A stretch of 55,617 nt of DNA from Acaryochloris sp. IP29b_bin.148 (GCF_028285565.1 NZ_JANQOY010000019.1:1-55617), one strand, 5' to 3'; positions 8,564 through 19,821 are shown, numbered from the stretch's first letter. Notes: generated by a model from the sequence alone, not told the origin. Program-made: numbers and translations.

Positions 8564-8934
8564 ATGGGTTTATTCAACGCTTTCCCCAGGGTTATCACAC
8601 CCGAGTGGGAGAAGTGGGCGGTGCACTGTCTGGGGGTGAACGTCAGCGGATCTCGATTGCCCGCGCTATTCTCAAGGATGCACCCATTATTCTGCTAGAT
8701 GAACCCACCTCTGCCCTGGATGCTGAAAGTGAAGTTCTGGTCCAACATGCGATCGATCGGTTAGTGGCAGACAAAACCGTGGTGGTGATTTCCCATCGTC
8801 TATCAACGATTGTCGGTGCTGATCAAATTTTGGTGGTGCAAGCAGGCAAAATTATCGAGCGAGGCACTCATCCAGAATTGCTCAACCAGAAGGGGGCCTA
8901 TAGCCAAATGTGGTGGAGTCAACAGTCCCAATAG
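8564..8934 (+). pseudogene. C-terminal fragment of an MsbA-type ABC exporter
   Basis: Only the end of an exporter nucleotide-binding domain remains. Recognisable parts are [12 protein letters not shown] before the signature, [14 protein letters not shown], Walker [13 protein letters not shown], the switch histidine in VISHRLST, and the usual tail RGTHPELL. The transmembrane half and the P-loop are missing; nothing upstream to 8276 encodes them. The continuous frame opens at a GTG near 8605, and the family-like sequence continues upstream to about 8564. A full exporter is about 580-600 residues, so this is a truncated relic, perhaps of a siderophore or peptide exporter that once sat in the island. 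Confidence 0.8.
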
Positions 8935-9109
8935 TAGTATCGATTCGTCACTGCTGGGAAAGAATGACGAGCTATTTCCTTGATGGCGAGTTCAGCAATC
9001 TAACGTTGTTGTTCAGTCGTCAAAAGTGCTATCACTCCACCATCATTTTTCGGTAAAGTGCGATGACCAGATTGTGAGACTCGACCATTCCAATCTTGGG
9101 AAACCGATA

Positions 9110-9739
9110 TCAGGGATGACACTTGAGTATCCAAAATGACGGTGCATCAGCAGCAATTTGTTGTTTACGCGTGATTTCAAACCCATTTTTTTGGTAAAAC
9201 CGCACGGCCAACTCTGTCGCTGTTACCACAGAACAAGGAAGACCCTCATCCCTTGCCCGACACAAAATGGGTTCTAGTAAGCGGGTTCCTATCCCTTGTC
9301 CTTGACGGTCTGGGTGAACCACCATTAGCCCCAAATCCCAATAGGGAGACTCGCCCATATCTTGTTGCTGGGCTTTTTCGATGGCATACAAGACCTTGAG
9401 CCATCGTGGCAATCGATTCCAACCCACCTTCACTGGTAACTGATACACCTTCAACTGCAGTGCCATCTTAAATTGCTGGGGCCAATGGCTGGAGACGTCT
9501 CCTGCTGGTGGTAACCAAACTGCTACTCCTTGAGCATCTGATGTCGTATAGGTATACCCATACTGGATGCAATAGGCCATTAATCGACTCGTCAGCCAAG
9601 TTAATGCCTGAAATCTCAGTTCCGGATCATCTGGTGTTAAATAGCTAAAGACCGGATCTGATATCAATGCATTCGCTGCAATTTCACTGGCTTTGTCAAT
9701 TTGCGACGGCTGTAACTGGAGTACATTAGAGTGATGCAT
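9110..9739 (-). CDS. GNAT-family N-acetyltransferase
   Basis: An acyl-CoA-dependent acetyltransferase of about 209 residues. The acetyl-CoA loop is seen as PDRQGQGIGTRLLEP (motif Q-x-x-G-x-G), followed by VTATELAVRFYQKNGFE, the standard C-terminal strand and helix. The start ATG at 9737-9739 begins MHHSNVLQLQPSQIDKASE, a natural GNAT opening; the frame is open 40 codons further upstream, but that part has no family-like sequence. The substrate is unknown. It is a lone gene between relics and the small protein at 9907. Confidence 0.85.
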   Translation of the reverse strand: MHHSNVLQLQPSQIDKASEIAANALISDPVFSYLTPDDPELRFQALTWLTSRLMAYCIQYGYTYTTSDAQGVAVWLPPAGDVSSHWPQQFKMALQLKVYQLPVKVGWNRLPRWLKVLYAIEKAQQQDMGESPYWDLGLMVVHPDRQGQGIGTRLLEPILCRARDEGLPCSVVTATELAVRFYQKNGFEITRKQQIAADAPSFWILKCHP

Positions 9740-9906
9740 TATTGGATAACCTAATGGGCTTGAAGAGCTGTCAGTAATTTGTGGATTCAACCACAAGCAT
9801 TTTGTAAGGCTGCTTTTAGTAAGTAATTGTGCCGCTATGCCGCTACCAACTGCAGACAACTACCAACATCTGAGGTGTACTCTATTGTTTTCAAAAAGTC
9901 GTTTGC

Positions 9907-10155
9907 TCAAGGCTCATCGTTCCATTCGGGTTTAGGCAGGTTTTTCACGATGTCGCGTAGACTGTAATCCGATAACTCCGTCAGCCGCCGAAACGCACGT
10001 CCAGATACATGACAATCGGCTCCCGGAAAACATCGAGCGCAGCGTTGATAGAGTCGTCGGGCACTTGGGCTCTCAACAGATTGTCCAGTGATATACACAC
10101 CGCCCTCTAGAGTGGCATTGCGAATGTGGTAGATCGTCGCGCTAGATACAGTCAT
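9907..10155 (-). CDS. Hypothetical 82-residue protein
   Basis: A short frame from ATG 10153-10155 that ends 170 bp before the acetyltransferase gene. I do not recognise it. Three cysteines fall close together (CARCFPGADC), which could hold a metal, and the rest is polar with no membrane segment or signal peptide. The ribosome-binding site is weak. No other gene overlaps it and its composition is protein-like, so a real small gene is plausible but unproven. Confidence 0.4.
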   Translation of the reverse strand: MTVSSATIYHIRNATLEGGVYITGQSVESPSARRLYQRCARCFPGADCHVSGRAFRRLTELSDYSLRDIVKNLPKPEWNDEP

Positions 10156-10261
10156 GGTTATATTCTCAGCCCAATGATTTAAGTCTGATCAGTTATGGCC
10201 TAGCTTTCAAAGGAGATGCGCTATTGTGAAAGCATCGGTCTATTGTGCCGGAGGCACCGAG

Positions 10262-10852
10262 ATGTTACGACCCTACCTAACAGGATTGAGTGCTTCGCTA
10301 CTAATGGTGATGAGTCCGCTAGTGAGTCAGGCATCGGAGCTGCCGATTGTAGAATCTGCTGTCTTAGGGATTGGTAAAAATCCACCTTGGTCCGAGCCTG
10401 TTCAGGTTGAAGATCCCTTTGAAGGCCAATTTATCGCCGTGTTTGATCGGCATCGTTTTAGCGATCGCTTCTTAAATACCCATCTGCGGATCGAAGTCCA
10501 AAGCCTATGGACCCAAGACTATGTTCGTTTACTGCTTACCGCCAAAGATCGCGATTGCTATGGTCATCACGGCTTCTTATCATCATCCTATTGCAGCGAA
10601 TTAATCGACACCAAAAAAATTGTCAAATTGTTCGTCAAGATCGATGAGCAAATCTATCAAGTCTCGGGGCAGCACAATACGTTTCCTGTTAATTCAGAGT
10701 TAGCCAGCGCCCTGAGCAGTGCTTCAGAGCAAGATATTCAAATCCGCTTAGTCACCGAAAGTGGTGCTTCGGTGGATAGCAAAATTGGTCCAAAGACAGT
10801 GAAAGCTTGGCAAACCCTCTATCAACCTGCTGTATCTCGCAGCCTTAACTGA
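10262..10852 (+). CDS. Exported hypothetical protein
   Basis: About 196 residues from ATG 10262, which has GGAGG seven bases upstream and begins directly with a signal peptide (MLRPYLTGLSASLLMVM, cleavage likely near SQASE). An in-frame GTG at 10226 with AAGGAG upstream is the alternative start. The mature protein has no further membrane segment; two cysteines (CYGHHGF and SYCSEL) could form a disulfide in the periplasm. I do not recognise the family. It is divergent from the 82-residue frame and convergent with the FecE-like gene. Confidence 0.65.
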   Translation: MLRPYLTGLSASLLMVMSPLVSQASELPIVESAVLGIGKNPPWSEPVQVEDPFEGQFIAVFDRHRFSDRFLNTHLRIEVQSLWTQDYVRLLLTAKDRDCYGHHGFLSSSYCSELIDTKKIVKLFVKIDEQIYQVSGQHNTFPVNSELASALSSASEQDIQIRLVTESGASVDSKIGPKTVKAWQTLYQPAVSRSLN

Positions 10853-10895
10853 AGGGGGCATCGGCCGATAACGCTGATGAGTTTATCTGCAGGTG

Positions 10896-11729
10896 CTAGG
10901 ATTGATGCCCTACTCTGACGGTCCCAGATGACCTACGACTGATGGGAATACAGAGGGGAGTATTGGCAACCGGATCATTAATGATTCGACTTTCTAAGCC
11001 AAAAACATTTTGGACCATTGTTTCCGTCATCACCTGTTTGGGTTGGCCTTGATCAAAGATGCTCCCACCCTTGATAGCAACTAAATAATCACCGAAACGA
11101 CAGGCTAGATTGAGGTCGTGCAACACCATCACAATCGTCTTGCCTTGCTGCTGGTTGAGATCATGCAATAAATCTAAGACTTCGATCTGGTGAGCTAGGT
11201 CAAGATAGGTCGTGGGTTCATCCAGCAGTAATATATCCGTGTCTTGAGCCAAAGTCATGGCAATCCAGGCCCGCTGACGCTGTCCACCGGATAGGTTATC
11301 CAGAGCGCAATGGGCAAACTCGATCATTTGGGTAATCGATAAGGCCCAGTTCACCTGTTGCTCATCTTCTTTAGACCATTGTTGTAACCATCCCTGATGC
11401 GGATAGCGACCTTGAGCTACCAGATCTCTAACGGTCAATCCTTCTGGGGCGGTGGGTCCTTGGGGGAGTAGCCCTAACCGTTTGGCAATCGCTTTGGTGG
11501 AAAGTTTAGCAATAGACTCACTTCCTAGGTACACCACACCCTGCTTAGGTTTGAGTAAGCGCCCTAGGCCCTTGAGTAAGGTGGATTTACCACAGCCGTT
11601 GGGTCCGACCAAGATTGTAATTTGTCCTGTGGGAATCGCGAGGTCGAGGGACTCAATTACCACTTTGCCTTCATAGGCGAGGGTGAGTTTCCGGGTCGTG
11701 AGAGCGTAGGCAGGAGTGTCAGTGATCAT
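10896..11729 (-). CDS. Siderophore ABC transporter ATPase (FecE-like)
   Basis: A 277-residue ATPase with an intact P-loop GPNGCGKST, signature [12 protein letters not shown], Walker [13 protein letters not shown] and switch histidine MVLHDLN. It powers import of ferric siderophore through the two permeases encoded just upstream; its start overlaps the end of the permease at 11726 by four bases, so the three genes are one translationally coupled operon. The paralogue at 995-1819 shows the same sequence over most of its length but with three P-loop residues missing. Confidence 0.95.
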   Translation of the reverse strand: MITDTPAYALTTRKLTLAYEGKVVIESLDLAIPTGQITILVGPNGCGKSTLLKGLGRLLKPKQGVVYLGSESIAKLSTKAIAKRLGLLPQGPTAPEGLTVRDLVAQGRYPHQGWLQQWSKEDEQQVNWALSITQMIEFAHCALDNLSGGQRQRAWIAMTLAQDTDILLLDEPTTYLDLAHQIEVLDLLHDLNQQQGKTIVMVLHDLNLACRFGDYLVAIKGGSIFDQGQPKQVMTETMVQNVFGLESRIINDPVANTPLCIPISRRSSGTVRVGHQS

Positions 11730-12769
11730 GAGTTGCGATCGCGAATCAATAAATACAGAAAATACGGTGCTCCCACAATGGCCGTAATAATGCCACAGGG
11801 TAATTCAATGGGGGCAAAGAGCAAACGACCGAGTAGATCCGCTACCACTACGACAAAGCCCCCAGTTAAGGCCGCCACCGGAAGTAATCCTTCATGGGAG
11901 GGGCCTACGAGCTGCCGTCCTAGATGAGGAGCCATTAACCCTACAAAGCGAAGATTACCCGCTGTGGCGATTGCAGAACCCGCTAAGGCTACTCCGCTTA
12001 GTAATAGCAGACTTCGCTGGAGTTCCAGGCGACTCCCTAAACTTCGAGCCACTTCATCTCCCAGCTGTAGCGCATTGAGTTCTCGACTCATCAACCAGCC
12101 CAGTAAGCCAAACCCGATCAGCCAGGGGACAAACACCCCTAACTGCTCCCAACCACGGCCATAGACACTGCCTGCTAGCCACACTAGTGCCTGACTCACG
12201 TTGTAGATATTGCCAAAAGTCACCATTAAGTTCGTTAGCGCTCCAGCAATTAAGCTAAAACCGACGCCAACTAGAATTAAACGAACCGATGAACTCCCGC
12301 CTTTCCAAGCCAAGAGGTAGATCAGTACTGCAACGGTGAATGCTCCACCAAAAGCAACGAGAGGAATTAGAGCGGTGGGTAGTTCTGGATAGAGGACAAT
12401 TAATGTGACAGCAGTAAGAGAAGCACCATCACTGACCCCAATAATGTCTGGAGAAGCTAACGGGTTGCGGGTGATGCCTTGGGTGATTGTGCCTGCGATC
12501 GCAAGTCCCATACCCACGCCCCAGGCTACCAAAGTTCTCGGTAGGCGCAGAGTCATCACAATAAAGTCAAAGTCTGGATTACTTGTTTCTAACCCTAAGA
12601 TCGTTTTAATCACGTCTAAGGGCGGCACTGGATATTCCCCTTGACCGACACTGAGGACCATGGCCACCAGCGTCGCCAGGACCAGGCCCACCATAATGTG
12701 AGGAACTCGTCGGTCCAAATGAAACGAGATCGGAATCTGCGGGGGACGAACCACCAACCACTGCTTCAT
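11726..12769 (-). CDS. Siderophore ABC permease (FecD-like)
   Basis: A 347-residue permease of the FecCD family with about ten membrane helices. Family segments include [30 protein letters not shown] and [13 protein letters not shown], the last near the coupling helix that contacts the ATPase. It overlaps the genes on both sides by four bases. Together with the permease at 12766 it forms the heterodimeric channel for ferric siderophore in the inner membrane. Confidence 0.95.
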   Translation of the reverse strand: MKQWLVVRPPQIPISFHLDRRVPHIMVGLVLATLVAMVLSVGQGEYPVPPLDVIKTILGLETSNPDFDFIVMTLRLPRTLVAWGVGMGLAIAGTITQGITRNPLASPDIIGVSDGASLTAVTLIVLYPELPTALIPLVAFGGAFTVAVLIYLLAWKGGSSSVRLILVGVGFSLIAGALTNLMVTFGNIYNVSQALVWLAGSVYGRGWEQLGVFVPWLIGFGLLGWLMSRELNALQLGDEVARSLGSRLELQRSLLLLSGVALAGSAIATAGNLRFVGLMAPHLGRQLVGPSHEGLLPVAALTGGFVVVVADLLGRLLFAPIELPCGIITAIVGAPYFLYLLIRDRNS

Positions 12770-13791
12770 CGTCGCACCTGCCAGCGGGTGAGATAGATAA
12801 AGAAGGGGGCTCCTAATAAGGGCATGACTAACCCCACCGGCAGCTCTTGGGGCTGAATCACTAACCGTGCTCCAATATCAGCGATTAATAACAAAATGGC
12901 ACCGACAATGGCGGCATAAGGCAAAATCCAGCGATAATCGACTCCTACCCAGAATCGAACGATATGGGGTACGATCAGGCCCACAAACCCGATTGGACCT
13001 GCGATCGCAACAGAGCCACCTGCCAGTAAAACAATGCTCACCGCCGCAATCCCTTTGACCCAGGTCGTTTTCTGACCTAAACCCTGAGCAATATCCTCAC
13101 CCAAGCTCAGGGTTGTCAGCTGTTTACCCATGACCAGGGCAATGACTAGTCCCACTGCTAAATAGGGTAAAACTTGACCCACCAAGCTTAAGTCACGCCC
13201 TGCAACAGAACCCGCGATCCAAAACCGAATCTCTTCTAGAGTTCGCTGACTCAGGATCAATAGGCCCAGGGTCACGGACGAGACAAACATCTGAAATGCA
13301 GCCCCTGCAATTGTCAAATTGAGCGGGGTCAATCCGCCTGGCCCTAAGGACCCAAGGGCATAGACTGTAACGGCTGAAATTCCAGCACCCAGTAAGGCAA
13401 ACCCTGCATAAACGCTAAGGGACGTTGTACCTAGCCAAAACACTGACCCCACAACGGCCAAGGCGGCTCCAGCGTTAATCCCTAAGATACCGGGGTCAGC
13501 GAGGGGGTTGCGCGTCAGTCCTTGCATAATCGCCCCTGCCACCGCAACAGCGCTACCGACTAATAAGGCAGTAATGGAGCGGGGGATTCTAACAGTTCGA
13601 ATAATCAGTTGATCCGTTGACCCATCAAAGTCTATCAGAGCCTGATACACCGTTTTGGGGCTGATATCAGCAACCCCTAGCCCCACACTGGCCATAAAAC
13701 AGACACAAAGCAGTCCTATACCTAGGATTAGACCCAATCCCAGCGGGACCGGAGACTGGGACAACTGACGTCGAGCTGGAACAGTGGGCAC
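12766..13791 (-). CDS. Siderophore ABC permease (FecC-like)
   Basis: A 341-residue FecCD permease and the first gene of the operon. The diagnostic segments are [30 protein letters not shown] and [13 protein letters not shown]. Start is GTG at 13789-13791; no better start is seen. The operon lacks its own binding protein, so the lipoprotein at 3462-4502 or one elsewhere must supply substrate. A small palindrome immediately upstream may be an iron-responsive operator. Confidence 0.95.
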   Translation of the reverse strand: MPTVPARRQLSQSPVPLGLGLILGIGLLCVCFMASVGLGVADISPKTVYQALIDFDGSTDQLIIRTVRIPRSITALLVGSAVAVAGAIMQGLTRNPLADPGILGINAGAALAVVGSVFWLGTTSLSVYAGFALLGAGISAVTVYALGSLGPGGLTPLNLTIAGAAFQMFVSSVTLGLLILSQRTLEEIRFWIAGSVAGRDLSLVGQVLPYLAVGLVIALVMGKQLTTLSLGEDIAQGLGQKTTWVKGIAAVSIVLLAGGSVAIAGPIGFVGLIVPHIVRFWVGVDYRWILPYAAIVGAILLLIADIGARLVIQPQELPVGLVMPLLGAPFFIYLTRWQVRR

Positions 13792-14329
13792 TTAAAAATT
13801 ATTGATAATATCTCTTAGTAATTTTACATGGATATGCCTGGAATTCCTATCTGAAAACTATGAGAAAGGCTGACTATAAAAGATCTTGAGGCTCACCCAT
13901 GACTTTATATCTGTACATTGTAAAAGCAATAATTTGAGCCTAGATTCAACATGATATAGGAATAATTACAATTAATTTAGCTAGAGCATCAGTTGAAATC
14001 GGTATGCTTACTCATCCGGCCACTGAGCACCAAACCACCCTCTTTAGCGAGGCTCAAGGCTACCTAATCGTTGCCTAGGCTCAACTCTTGTGGTCCGCAG
14101 TGCTTTTACGTTTTTCAGGCCCAGGGCCGCAATTCATCTGCATTGATCTGGCATGGTCTGCACTTCTCCATGGTGAATCATGTGGGCTTTATGGTTTGCT
14201 GAACGAACCACACTCATGTCGGTGTTATAAGCTACACCCGTGATTCGAGATAGCCTGAGAAGATTCGGAAAACTCAACTCCCTATGGGCTTAACAAACCC
14301 ACGTTGGATTGACTTACGACCATGCATCC
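13792..14329. other. 538-bp gap with a short interrupted reading frame
   Basis: The first 200 bp are AT-rich and probably hold the FecCDE promoter. In the rest, one minus-strand frame from TTG 14277 reads through ITGVAYNTDMSVVRSANHKA to a TGA at 14134-14136, then continues open to a TAA at 14044-14046. An AGGGAG lies directly before the TTG. The ITGVAYNTD segment slightly recalls the repeat of DUF4278 proteins. It is either a 47-residue gene or a decayed one; the evidence does not decide. Confidence 0.3.
13798..13809. promoter_or_regulatory. Possible Fur-type operator before the FecCDE operon
   Basis: ATTATTGATAAT, inside AAAAATTATTGATAATATC, contains the 10-mer core ATTAT/ATAAT and lies 7-18 bp upstream of the first start codon of the permease operon. 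Composition and place fit a Fur box, which would block initiation, but no consensus scan was possible. Confidence 0.3.
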
Positions 14330-15760
14330 TTAGTGAGTACTGACGAGCTGATCGGCAGCGCTATAGCTTGGGTTAGAGGGCTGAATGTTTGAACTACTTT
14401 GAACACGTTGTGTGAGGATCGCCGCCCCCATCATAAAAACGCCGCCCAGGACAACGGCGATTAACCGATTATCGGCAAATAAATGGTTCATCATCCATCC
14501 CAAACTTAGGGATGCCACAATCTCCGGTAGAACAATGAAAAAGTTAAATATGCCCATGTATAAGCCACTCTTGCTGGCAGGGAGGACATTAATCAACATG
14601 GCATAGGGAAGGGACAGCATACTTGCCCAAGCAATCCCTATACCAATCATCGGTAACAAAAGCACGTATTGATTGTGAATCAACAGCATGGAGCACAGTC
14701 CAGTTGCCCCACAAAGTAGGCAGAGGGAATGGGTGTTTTTTAAACTAATATGCTGGGTTAATTTGGGTAAGACAAAGGAAAAGAGACAACAAACCGCGTT
14801 ATATAGCGCGATGCAGAGTCCGGCCCACTCAATCCCTGTGGTGTAGAGGAGGGTGCCTTCTGAGGTGGCCCCGAAAATGTTATGTGCGATCGCAGGTGGG
14901 AAATACAGAAACAAACAGAACATGCCAAACCAGCTACAAAACTGGACCCAGGCCAGTTGACGCATCGCTGTTGGCATCTCTTGTAGCGCGATCCGAATAT
15001 CTGCAAACATCCCTTGTGAATGAGTCTGCTCCTGCTGCGGAGAGGATATCTCCAACTCGGTTGGCGGCGGTTCAGTCGTTGTTAGAACCGTCCAAACCAC
15101 TGTTCCGAGAAAGATGAACGCCCCAATATAAAACGAGAGCTTAATGGCGATCGGAATGGCATGAAAGTTTTCTTGCGATTCAACCACACCGAATAGGTGG
15201 TGGAGTAACCAAGGCAGCGCTGAGGCAATCACACCTGCCAACCCATGAAATACGCCTTGAATCGTAAATCCTAGAGTGCGTTGTTCTTCCGGGAGTAAGT
15301 CGCCCACAAAGGAGCGGAAGGGGGTCATGCTGACATTGGCGGAAGTATCCAAAATCCATAACAATCCCACGGCCATCCAGAGGTTGGGAGCATTCGGCAT
15401 CAGAATTAAGGCAATGGAACCTGCGATCGCACCCGCTAAGAAATAAGGGCGGCGACGCCCTAAGGGTCCCCAAGTATGATCACTCAGATAACCAATAATC
15501 GGCTGCACAACAAGTCCCGTCAAAGGTGCTGCTAACCATAGCAGCGGCAGTTGATGGACTCGTGCTCCCAAATGTTCGAAAATACTGCTGGTGTTGGCCA
15601 TTTGTAGGCCCCACCCAAACTGAATGCCGAAAAAGCCAAAACTCATATTCCAGAGTTGCCAAAAACTGAGTTTTTTAGCTTTCGGTTGGGACCGTGCTGT
15701 CGAATCTGTAGCACTCTTTAAACCGTCAATAAGCTGCCCTATGCTAGTCATTGAGGGCAC
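14330..15760 (-). CDS. MFS sugar transporter, SLC45/GPH-like
   Basis: A 476-residue transporter with about twelve membrane helices. The N-terminal half carries SFGFFGIQFGWGLQMAN, the loop SDHTWGPLGRRRPYF and TPFRSFVGDLLPEEQR, which are the marks of SLC45-type sucrose/maltose carriers and the related GPH symporters. It probably moves a disaccharide or glycoside with protons across the inner membrane, but substrate and direction are not shown by sequence. It has no obvious operon partner and runs toward the FecCDE operon on the same strand. Confidence 0.75.
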   Translation of the reverse strand: MPSMTSIGQLIDGLKSATDSTARSQPKAKKLSFWQLWNMSFGFFGIQFGWGLQMANTSSIFEHLGARVHQLPLLWLAAPLTGLVVQPIIGYLSDHTWGPLGRRRPYFLAGAIAGSIALILMPNAPNLWMAVGLLWILDTSANVSMTPFRSFVGDLLPEEQRTLGFTIQGVFHGLAGVIASALPWLLHHLFGVVESQENFHAIPIAIKLSFYIGAFIFLGTVVWTVLTTTEPPPTELEISSPQQEQTHSQGMFADIRIALQEMPTAMRQLAWVQFCSWFGMFCLFLYFPPAIAHNIFGATSEGTLLYTTGIEWAGLCIALYNAVCCLFSFVLPKLTQHISLKNTHSLCLLCGATGLCSMLLIHNQYVLLLPMIGIGIAWASMLSLPYAMLINVLPASKSGLYMGIFNFFIVLPEIVASLSLGWMMNHLFADNRLIAVVLGGVFMMGAAILTQRVQSSSNIQPSNPSYSAADQLVSTH

Positions 15761-16134
15761 CTACAGCTCAACAGTGTCCGAAAAAAATAATTGATAAATA
15801 AACCTCTAGAAACAACAGAATGCCAAAAACTTCTGCCTGCGATCGATTGGCCTTTTTTCTACCGAATCCCTACAGTTAGGTTTGAACTAATTCTGCACTG
15901 TCTACTATAGCCCACCTTAGTGTTCCCTAAAATGGTCAATCAGTGATGGGGATCACGATTAAAAATTAACAAAAGCAAAGAAAATTACGATTGATTTATG
16001 TTTTGTAAAAATAAATTTTTTATTATTTATATGAATTAAAACGGGGCTACAGGTTATTGATCAGCCGCAAGCTTCCGAGACACAAAAGGCAAGACAAAGG
16101 GCCTTTTGATAATGACCAATCATCTGCTGTGGTG
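15761..16134. other. 374-bp AT-rich intergenic region
   Basis: It lies between the sugar-type carrier (start side) and the 3' end of the oxoprolinase. It should hold the carrier promoter. A very AT-rich run spans 15960-16040. Except for the hairpin at 16083-16108, no gene or repeat is seen. Confidence 0.6.
16083..16108 (-). terminator. Hairpin after the oxoprolinase gene
   Basis: CAAAAGGC (16083-16090) and GCCTTTTG (16101-16108) form an 8-bp stem with a 10-nt loop, about 27 bp past the stop of the minus-strand oxoprolinase. The T-run is part of the stem, not a separate tail, so it is at best a weak intrinsic terminator. Confidence 0.4.
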
Positions 16135-19100
16135 TCAATGACCATAGCCGCCACCACCGGGGGTATGGATTGCGATCGCATCCCCCCTATCCACTTCCAC
16201 CGTATCTGTTGCCATCAATTCTGCGATACTGCCATCCGCTCGAATCACTTGGGTCTGGCCCGTTCGGCCCGACTCTCCTCCAGCCAGACCAAAGGGTTTG
16301 ACCTGTCGGCGACCGGACAAAATATTGGCCGTCATTGCCGCTCGAAACTGAATCCGTCGAATCACGCCATTGCCCCCACAGTACTGCCCCTTTCCCCCAC
16401 TCTGAGCGCGGATCGAAAACTCCTCCACCAATACGGGAAATCGCAGTTCTAGAACTTCTGGATCCGTCAGTCGGGAGTTAGTCATATGGGTTTGCACCGC
16501 ATCGGTGCCTGCAAAACCAGGACCAGCCCCCGACCCTCCACAAATGGTTTCGTAATACTGGTACTGCTGATTGCCAAAGGTGAAATTATTCATGGTGCCC
16601 TGAGAAGCAGCGAGGACATTTAGGGCCGCATACAATGCATCCGTCACCGCTTGGGAGGTTTCCACATTGCCAGCCACCACGGCGGCTGGGTAGGTGGGAT
16701 TGAGTAAGCAGCCTTGGGGGATGCGAATATCTAACGGCTTTAAGCAACCTGTATTTAGGGGAATCGGGGTATTAACCAAGGTGCGAAAGACATAGAGAAC
16801 CGCTGCTTTGCAAACGGCAAGGGGGGCATTGAAATTACTGGGCTGTTGGGGAGAAGTACCCGCAAAGTCAATAATGGCACTGCGGTCGTCAGGATTGAGA
16901 GTGACTTGCACCTGAATGGTCGCCCCACAATCCATCGGCACTTGATAGGTAGAGACTAGACTTTCGCGTTGCTGACAGAGTTGGGCAATCACCCGGCGGA
17001 CGGCCTGTTCAGCATTATCTTGGACATGCTGCATATAGGCTTGGACGGTACTCAGACCAAACTGATCCACCATCCGATGTAGCTCCTGCGCTCCCTTGGT
17101 ATTGGCGGCAATTTGAGCCTGCAAGTCGGCTAGGTTTTGGTCTGGATTGCGAGCGGGATAGGGGGATGCGGAGATGCGATCGCGCATCCCTTCTTCCTGC
17201 AACATCCCTTGATCCACCAGCTTAACGTTGTCCAGCAATACTCCTTCTTGGTCAAGGTGGGTGCTGTGGGGCGGCATTGATCCAGGGGTAATCCCACCAA
17301 TATCCGCATGATGGCCCCGTGAGGCCACAAAGAACAGCGGCTGCCCCTTCACAAAAACGGGAGTAATCGCCGTAACGTCGGGTAAATGGGTACCGCCGTT
17401 ATAAGGATTATTGGAAACAAAGACATCCCCCGGCTGAAAGGGTTCTGTTTGATCGGCAATCAAAGCCTGAACGCTCTCTCCCATTGACCCCAAATGCACA
17501 GGAATATGAGGGGCATTGGCCACAAGATAGCCCTGGCTATCAAAGATGGCACAGGAGAAATCTAGCCGTTCCTTGATATTCACCGAGGAACTGGTGTTTT
17601 GCAGGGTAAATCCCATCTGCTCGGCAATGGATTGAAATAGATTATTGAAAATTTCTAGGCGCACCGGATCGGGAGCGGCAGAAGCTGGCTGATCTGAGGT
17701 ATCAGTCTGAGATTCTGGTTTGTGAGGGGACTGATATTGCAGCACCAACATCCCCGTCTCGGTGACGTGGGCAGCCCACCCTGGCTCAATTACATTGGTT
17801 CCTGTTTGCTCCAAGATCACGGCTGGTCCCTGAACCGTGGTTCCTGTAGATAAGTCTTGACGCTTAAAAACGGGCGTATTCCACCACTGATCCTCAGAAA
17901 AGAGTGAAATATTAGCCATCGCTGTAGGTATGGCTGTTTGGGGTTGAGAAGCCATAACCGGATCGAGAGCCGTTTTACCCACGGCCTCAGCGGTAATCGT
18001 CGCTACCACCAGTCCTTTATTAGGTTGAATCAGACCAAATCGCTGTTGATACTGCTGCTCAAACTGGGTCTGCATCTCAGCTAAAGCACCGAAGTTCACG
18101 ATCAAAGCAGAGTCGGTACCTTCGTAGCGGAGATGAACTTGTTTCACAACCTCAAAGGTCTGAATATCGCTAGTTCCCTGCTGTTTTAGCTCTGTCAGCG
18201 CAACTTCTCCTAAGCCTTGAATCTCTGCGGTCAACTGGGTCATGCTCTCTGCAGTCAAAGCAATTTCTAGGGATTGCTCCTTCAGCACTCGCCGATCCGC
18301 CAACCCCATACCATAAGCCGACAGGACTCCCGCATAGGGATGAATCACAATCGTTTCCATCCCCAAGGCTTCTGCTAACCGACAGGCATGTTGTCCTCCC
18401 GCTGCCCCAAAACAGCAAAGGGCATAGTCACTGACGTCATAACCTCGCTGCACCGAGATCTTTTTGATGGCATTGGCCATATTATCAATGGCAATGGCCA
18501 AAAAACCCTCTGCGACTTGAGCCGCACTGCGTTGGTCTCCCGTCGCTGTAGCAATCTTTGCTGAGAGGGTGGCAAATCCCTGTTGAACACTCTCTACATC
18601 TAGGGGGTGATTGCCCTCAGCCCCAAAGACCTGGGGGAAAAACTGGGGTTGAATTTTACCCACCATCACATTGCAGTCCGTTACCGTCAGGGGACCGCCA
18701 TGACGATAACAGGTGGGTCCTGGATAGGCTCCTGCTGACTCCGGTCCCACTTGGTAGCGCGCCCCATCAAAGTTGAGAATCGAGCCGCCACCCGCAGCTA
18801 CGGTATGAATGGCCATCATGGGTGCCCGTAATCGCACTCCGGCTACTTCAGTTTCTAACACCCGTTCATAGGTACCCTCTCCTTCACCCTTAAAGTGGGC
18901 AACATCAGTGGAGGTACCGCCCATATCAAAGGTAATCAGCTTCTGAAAACCTGCGGCTAGACAGGTTTGCACGGCCCCGACAATTCCCCCGGCTGGCCCC
19001 GACAAAATACTGTCTTTGCCTTGGAAAAACCGGGCGGGGGTTAGTCCGCCATTGGATTGCATAAATAACAGCTGAGGCTGGGATTCAGCAGTTGAGTTTT

Positions 19101-19821
19101 TAGGTCTAAGTTTCCCTTCTATTCGATCTACGTATCGCCGCAGAATGGGAGAGAGATAGGCATCGACAACAGTGGTATCGCCTCTGCTGACCCATTTAAT
19201 CAAGGGGCTAACTGCATGGGACATCGAGATTTGAGTAAATCCCACCTGCTTTGCCAAAGCCGCCACTTGCTGCTCATGGGCGGGGTATCGGTAGCTGTGC
19301 AGACATGCGATCGCACAACTCCGAATTCCCAAGTCATAAGCCGATTGCAACCCTGCTCGAACCTGACTTTCAATCGTCGGGGTCATCGCTCGCAACACTT
19401 CCCCTTCTGCCGTGACTCGCTCATCCACTTCCAGCACCTGTTCGTAGAGCATTTCCGGGAGCCGAATCTGGCGAGCAAAAATATCAGGTCGATTCTGATA
19501 GCCAATCCGCAGGCCATCTCGGAATCCTTTGGTGGTGATCAAGAGGGTGCGATCGCCTTTGCGTTCCAATAAAGCATTCGTAGCGACCGTTGTTCCCATC
19601 TTGACCACTGCAATTTGGTCCGCAGGGATGGGGTGGTCCGCTTCGATGCCCATCAGATCCCGAATCCCCTGTAGTGGCGCATCAGGATAGCGATCTGGAT
19701 TTTCTGACAGCAGCTTATGCAGGACGATGGAGCCGTCAGGCTTTTGGGCCACAATATCGGTAAAGGTGCCCCCCCGATCAATCCAAAATTGCCAGTTCCT
19801 TGCGCTTGATTCATCCATCAA
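16135..19821 (-). CDS. 5-oxoprolinase, fused HyuA-HyuB type
   Basis: A 1228-residue cytosolic enzyme that opens 5-oxoproline to glutamate with ATP, part of glutathione salvage. The N-terminal half is hydantoinase A-like with an actin-fold ATP site: [14 protein letters not shown] at the start, SGPAGG and [11 protein letters not shown] further on. From about residue 690 comes the hydantoinase B half, with [29 protein letters not shown] and a glycine-rich end [10 protein letters not shown]. The length equals that of single-chain 5-oxoprolinases, so both halves are complete. A related hydantoinase specificity is possible. Confidence 0.93.
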   Translation of the reverse strand: MMDESSARNWQFWIDRGGTFTDIVAQKPDGSIVLHKLLSENPDRYPDAPLQGIRDLMGIEADHPIPADQIAVVKMGTTVATNALLERKGDRTLLITTKGFRDGLRIGYQNRPDIFARQIRLPEMLYEQVLEVDERVTAEGEVLRAMTPTIESQVRAGLQSAYDLGIRSCAIACLHSYRYPAHEQQVAALAKQVGFTQISMSHAVSPLIKWVSRGDTTVVDAYLSPILRRYVDRIEGKLRPKNSTAESQPQLLFMQSNGGLTPARFFQGKDSILSGPAGGIVGAVQTCLAAGFQKLITFDMGGTSTDVAHFKGEGEGTYERVLETEVAGVRLRAPMMAIHTVAAGGGSILNFDGARYQVGPESAGAYPGPTCYRHGGPLTVTDCNVMVGKIQPQFFPQVFGAEGNHPLDVESVQQGFATLSAKIATATGDQRSAAQVAEGFLAIAIDNMANAIKKISVQRGYDVSDYALCCFGAAGGQHACRLAEALGMETIVIHPYAGVLSAYGMGLADRRVLKEQSLEIALTAESMTQLTAEIQGLGEVALTELKQQGTSDIQTFEVVKQVHLRYEGTDSALIVNFGALAEMQTQFEQQYQQRFGLIQPNKGLVVATITAEAVGKTALDPVMASQPQTAIPTAMANISLFSEDQWWNTPVFKRQDLSTGTTVQGPAVILEQTGTNVIEPGWAAHVTETGMLVLQYQSPHKPESQTDTSDQPASAAPDPVRLEIFNNLFQSIAEQMGFTLQNTSSSVNIKERLDFSCAIFDSQGYLVANAPHIPVHLGSMGESVQALIADQTEPFQPGDVFVSNNPYNGGTHLPDVTAITPVFVKGQPLFFVASRGHHADIGGITPGSMPPHSTHLDQEGVLLDNVKLVDQGMLQEEGMRDRISASPYPARNPDQNLADLQAQIAANTKGAQELHRMVDQFGLSTVQAYMQHVQDNAEQAVRRVIAQLCQQRESLVSTYQVPMDCGATIQVQVTLNPDDRSAIIDFAGTSPQQPSNFNAPLAVCKAAVLYVFRTLVNTPIPLNTGCLKPLDIRIPQGCLLNPTYPAAVVAGNVETSQAVTDALYAALNVLAASQGTMNNFTFGNQQYQYYETICGGSGAGPGFAGTDAVQTHMTNSRLTDPEVLELRFPVLVEEFSIRAQSGGKGQYCGGNGVIRRIQFRAAMTANILSGRRQVKPFGLAGGESGRTGQTQVIRADGSIAELMATDTVEVDRGDAIAIHTPGGGGYGH

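Noticed and set aside
16057..16452. 131-codon plus-strand ORF over the oxoprolinase end
   Set aside because: Antisense of a conserved C-terminus; composition is erratic and no ribosome-binding site is seen.
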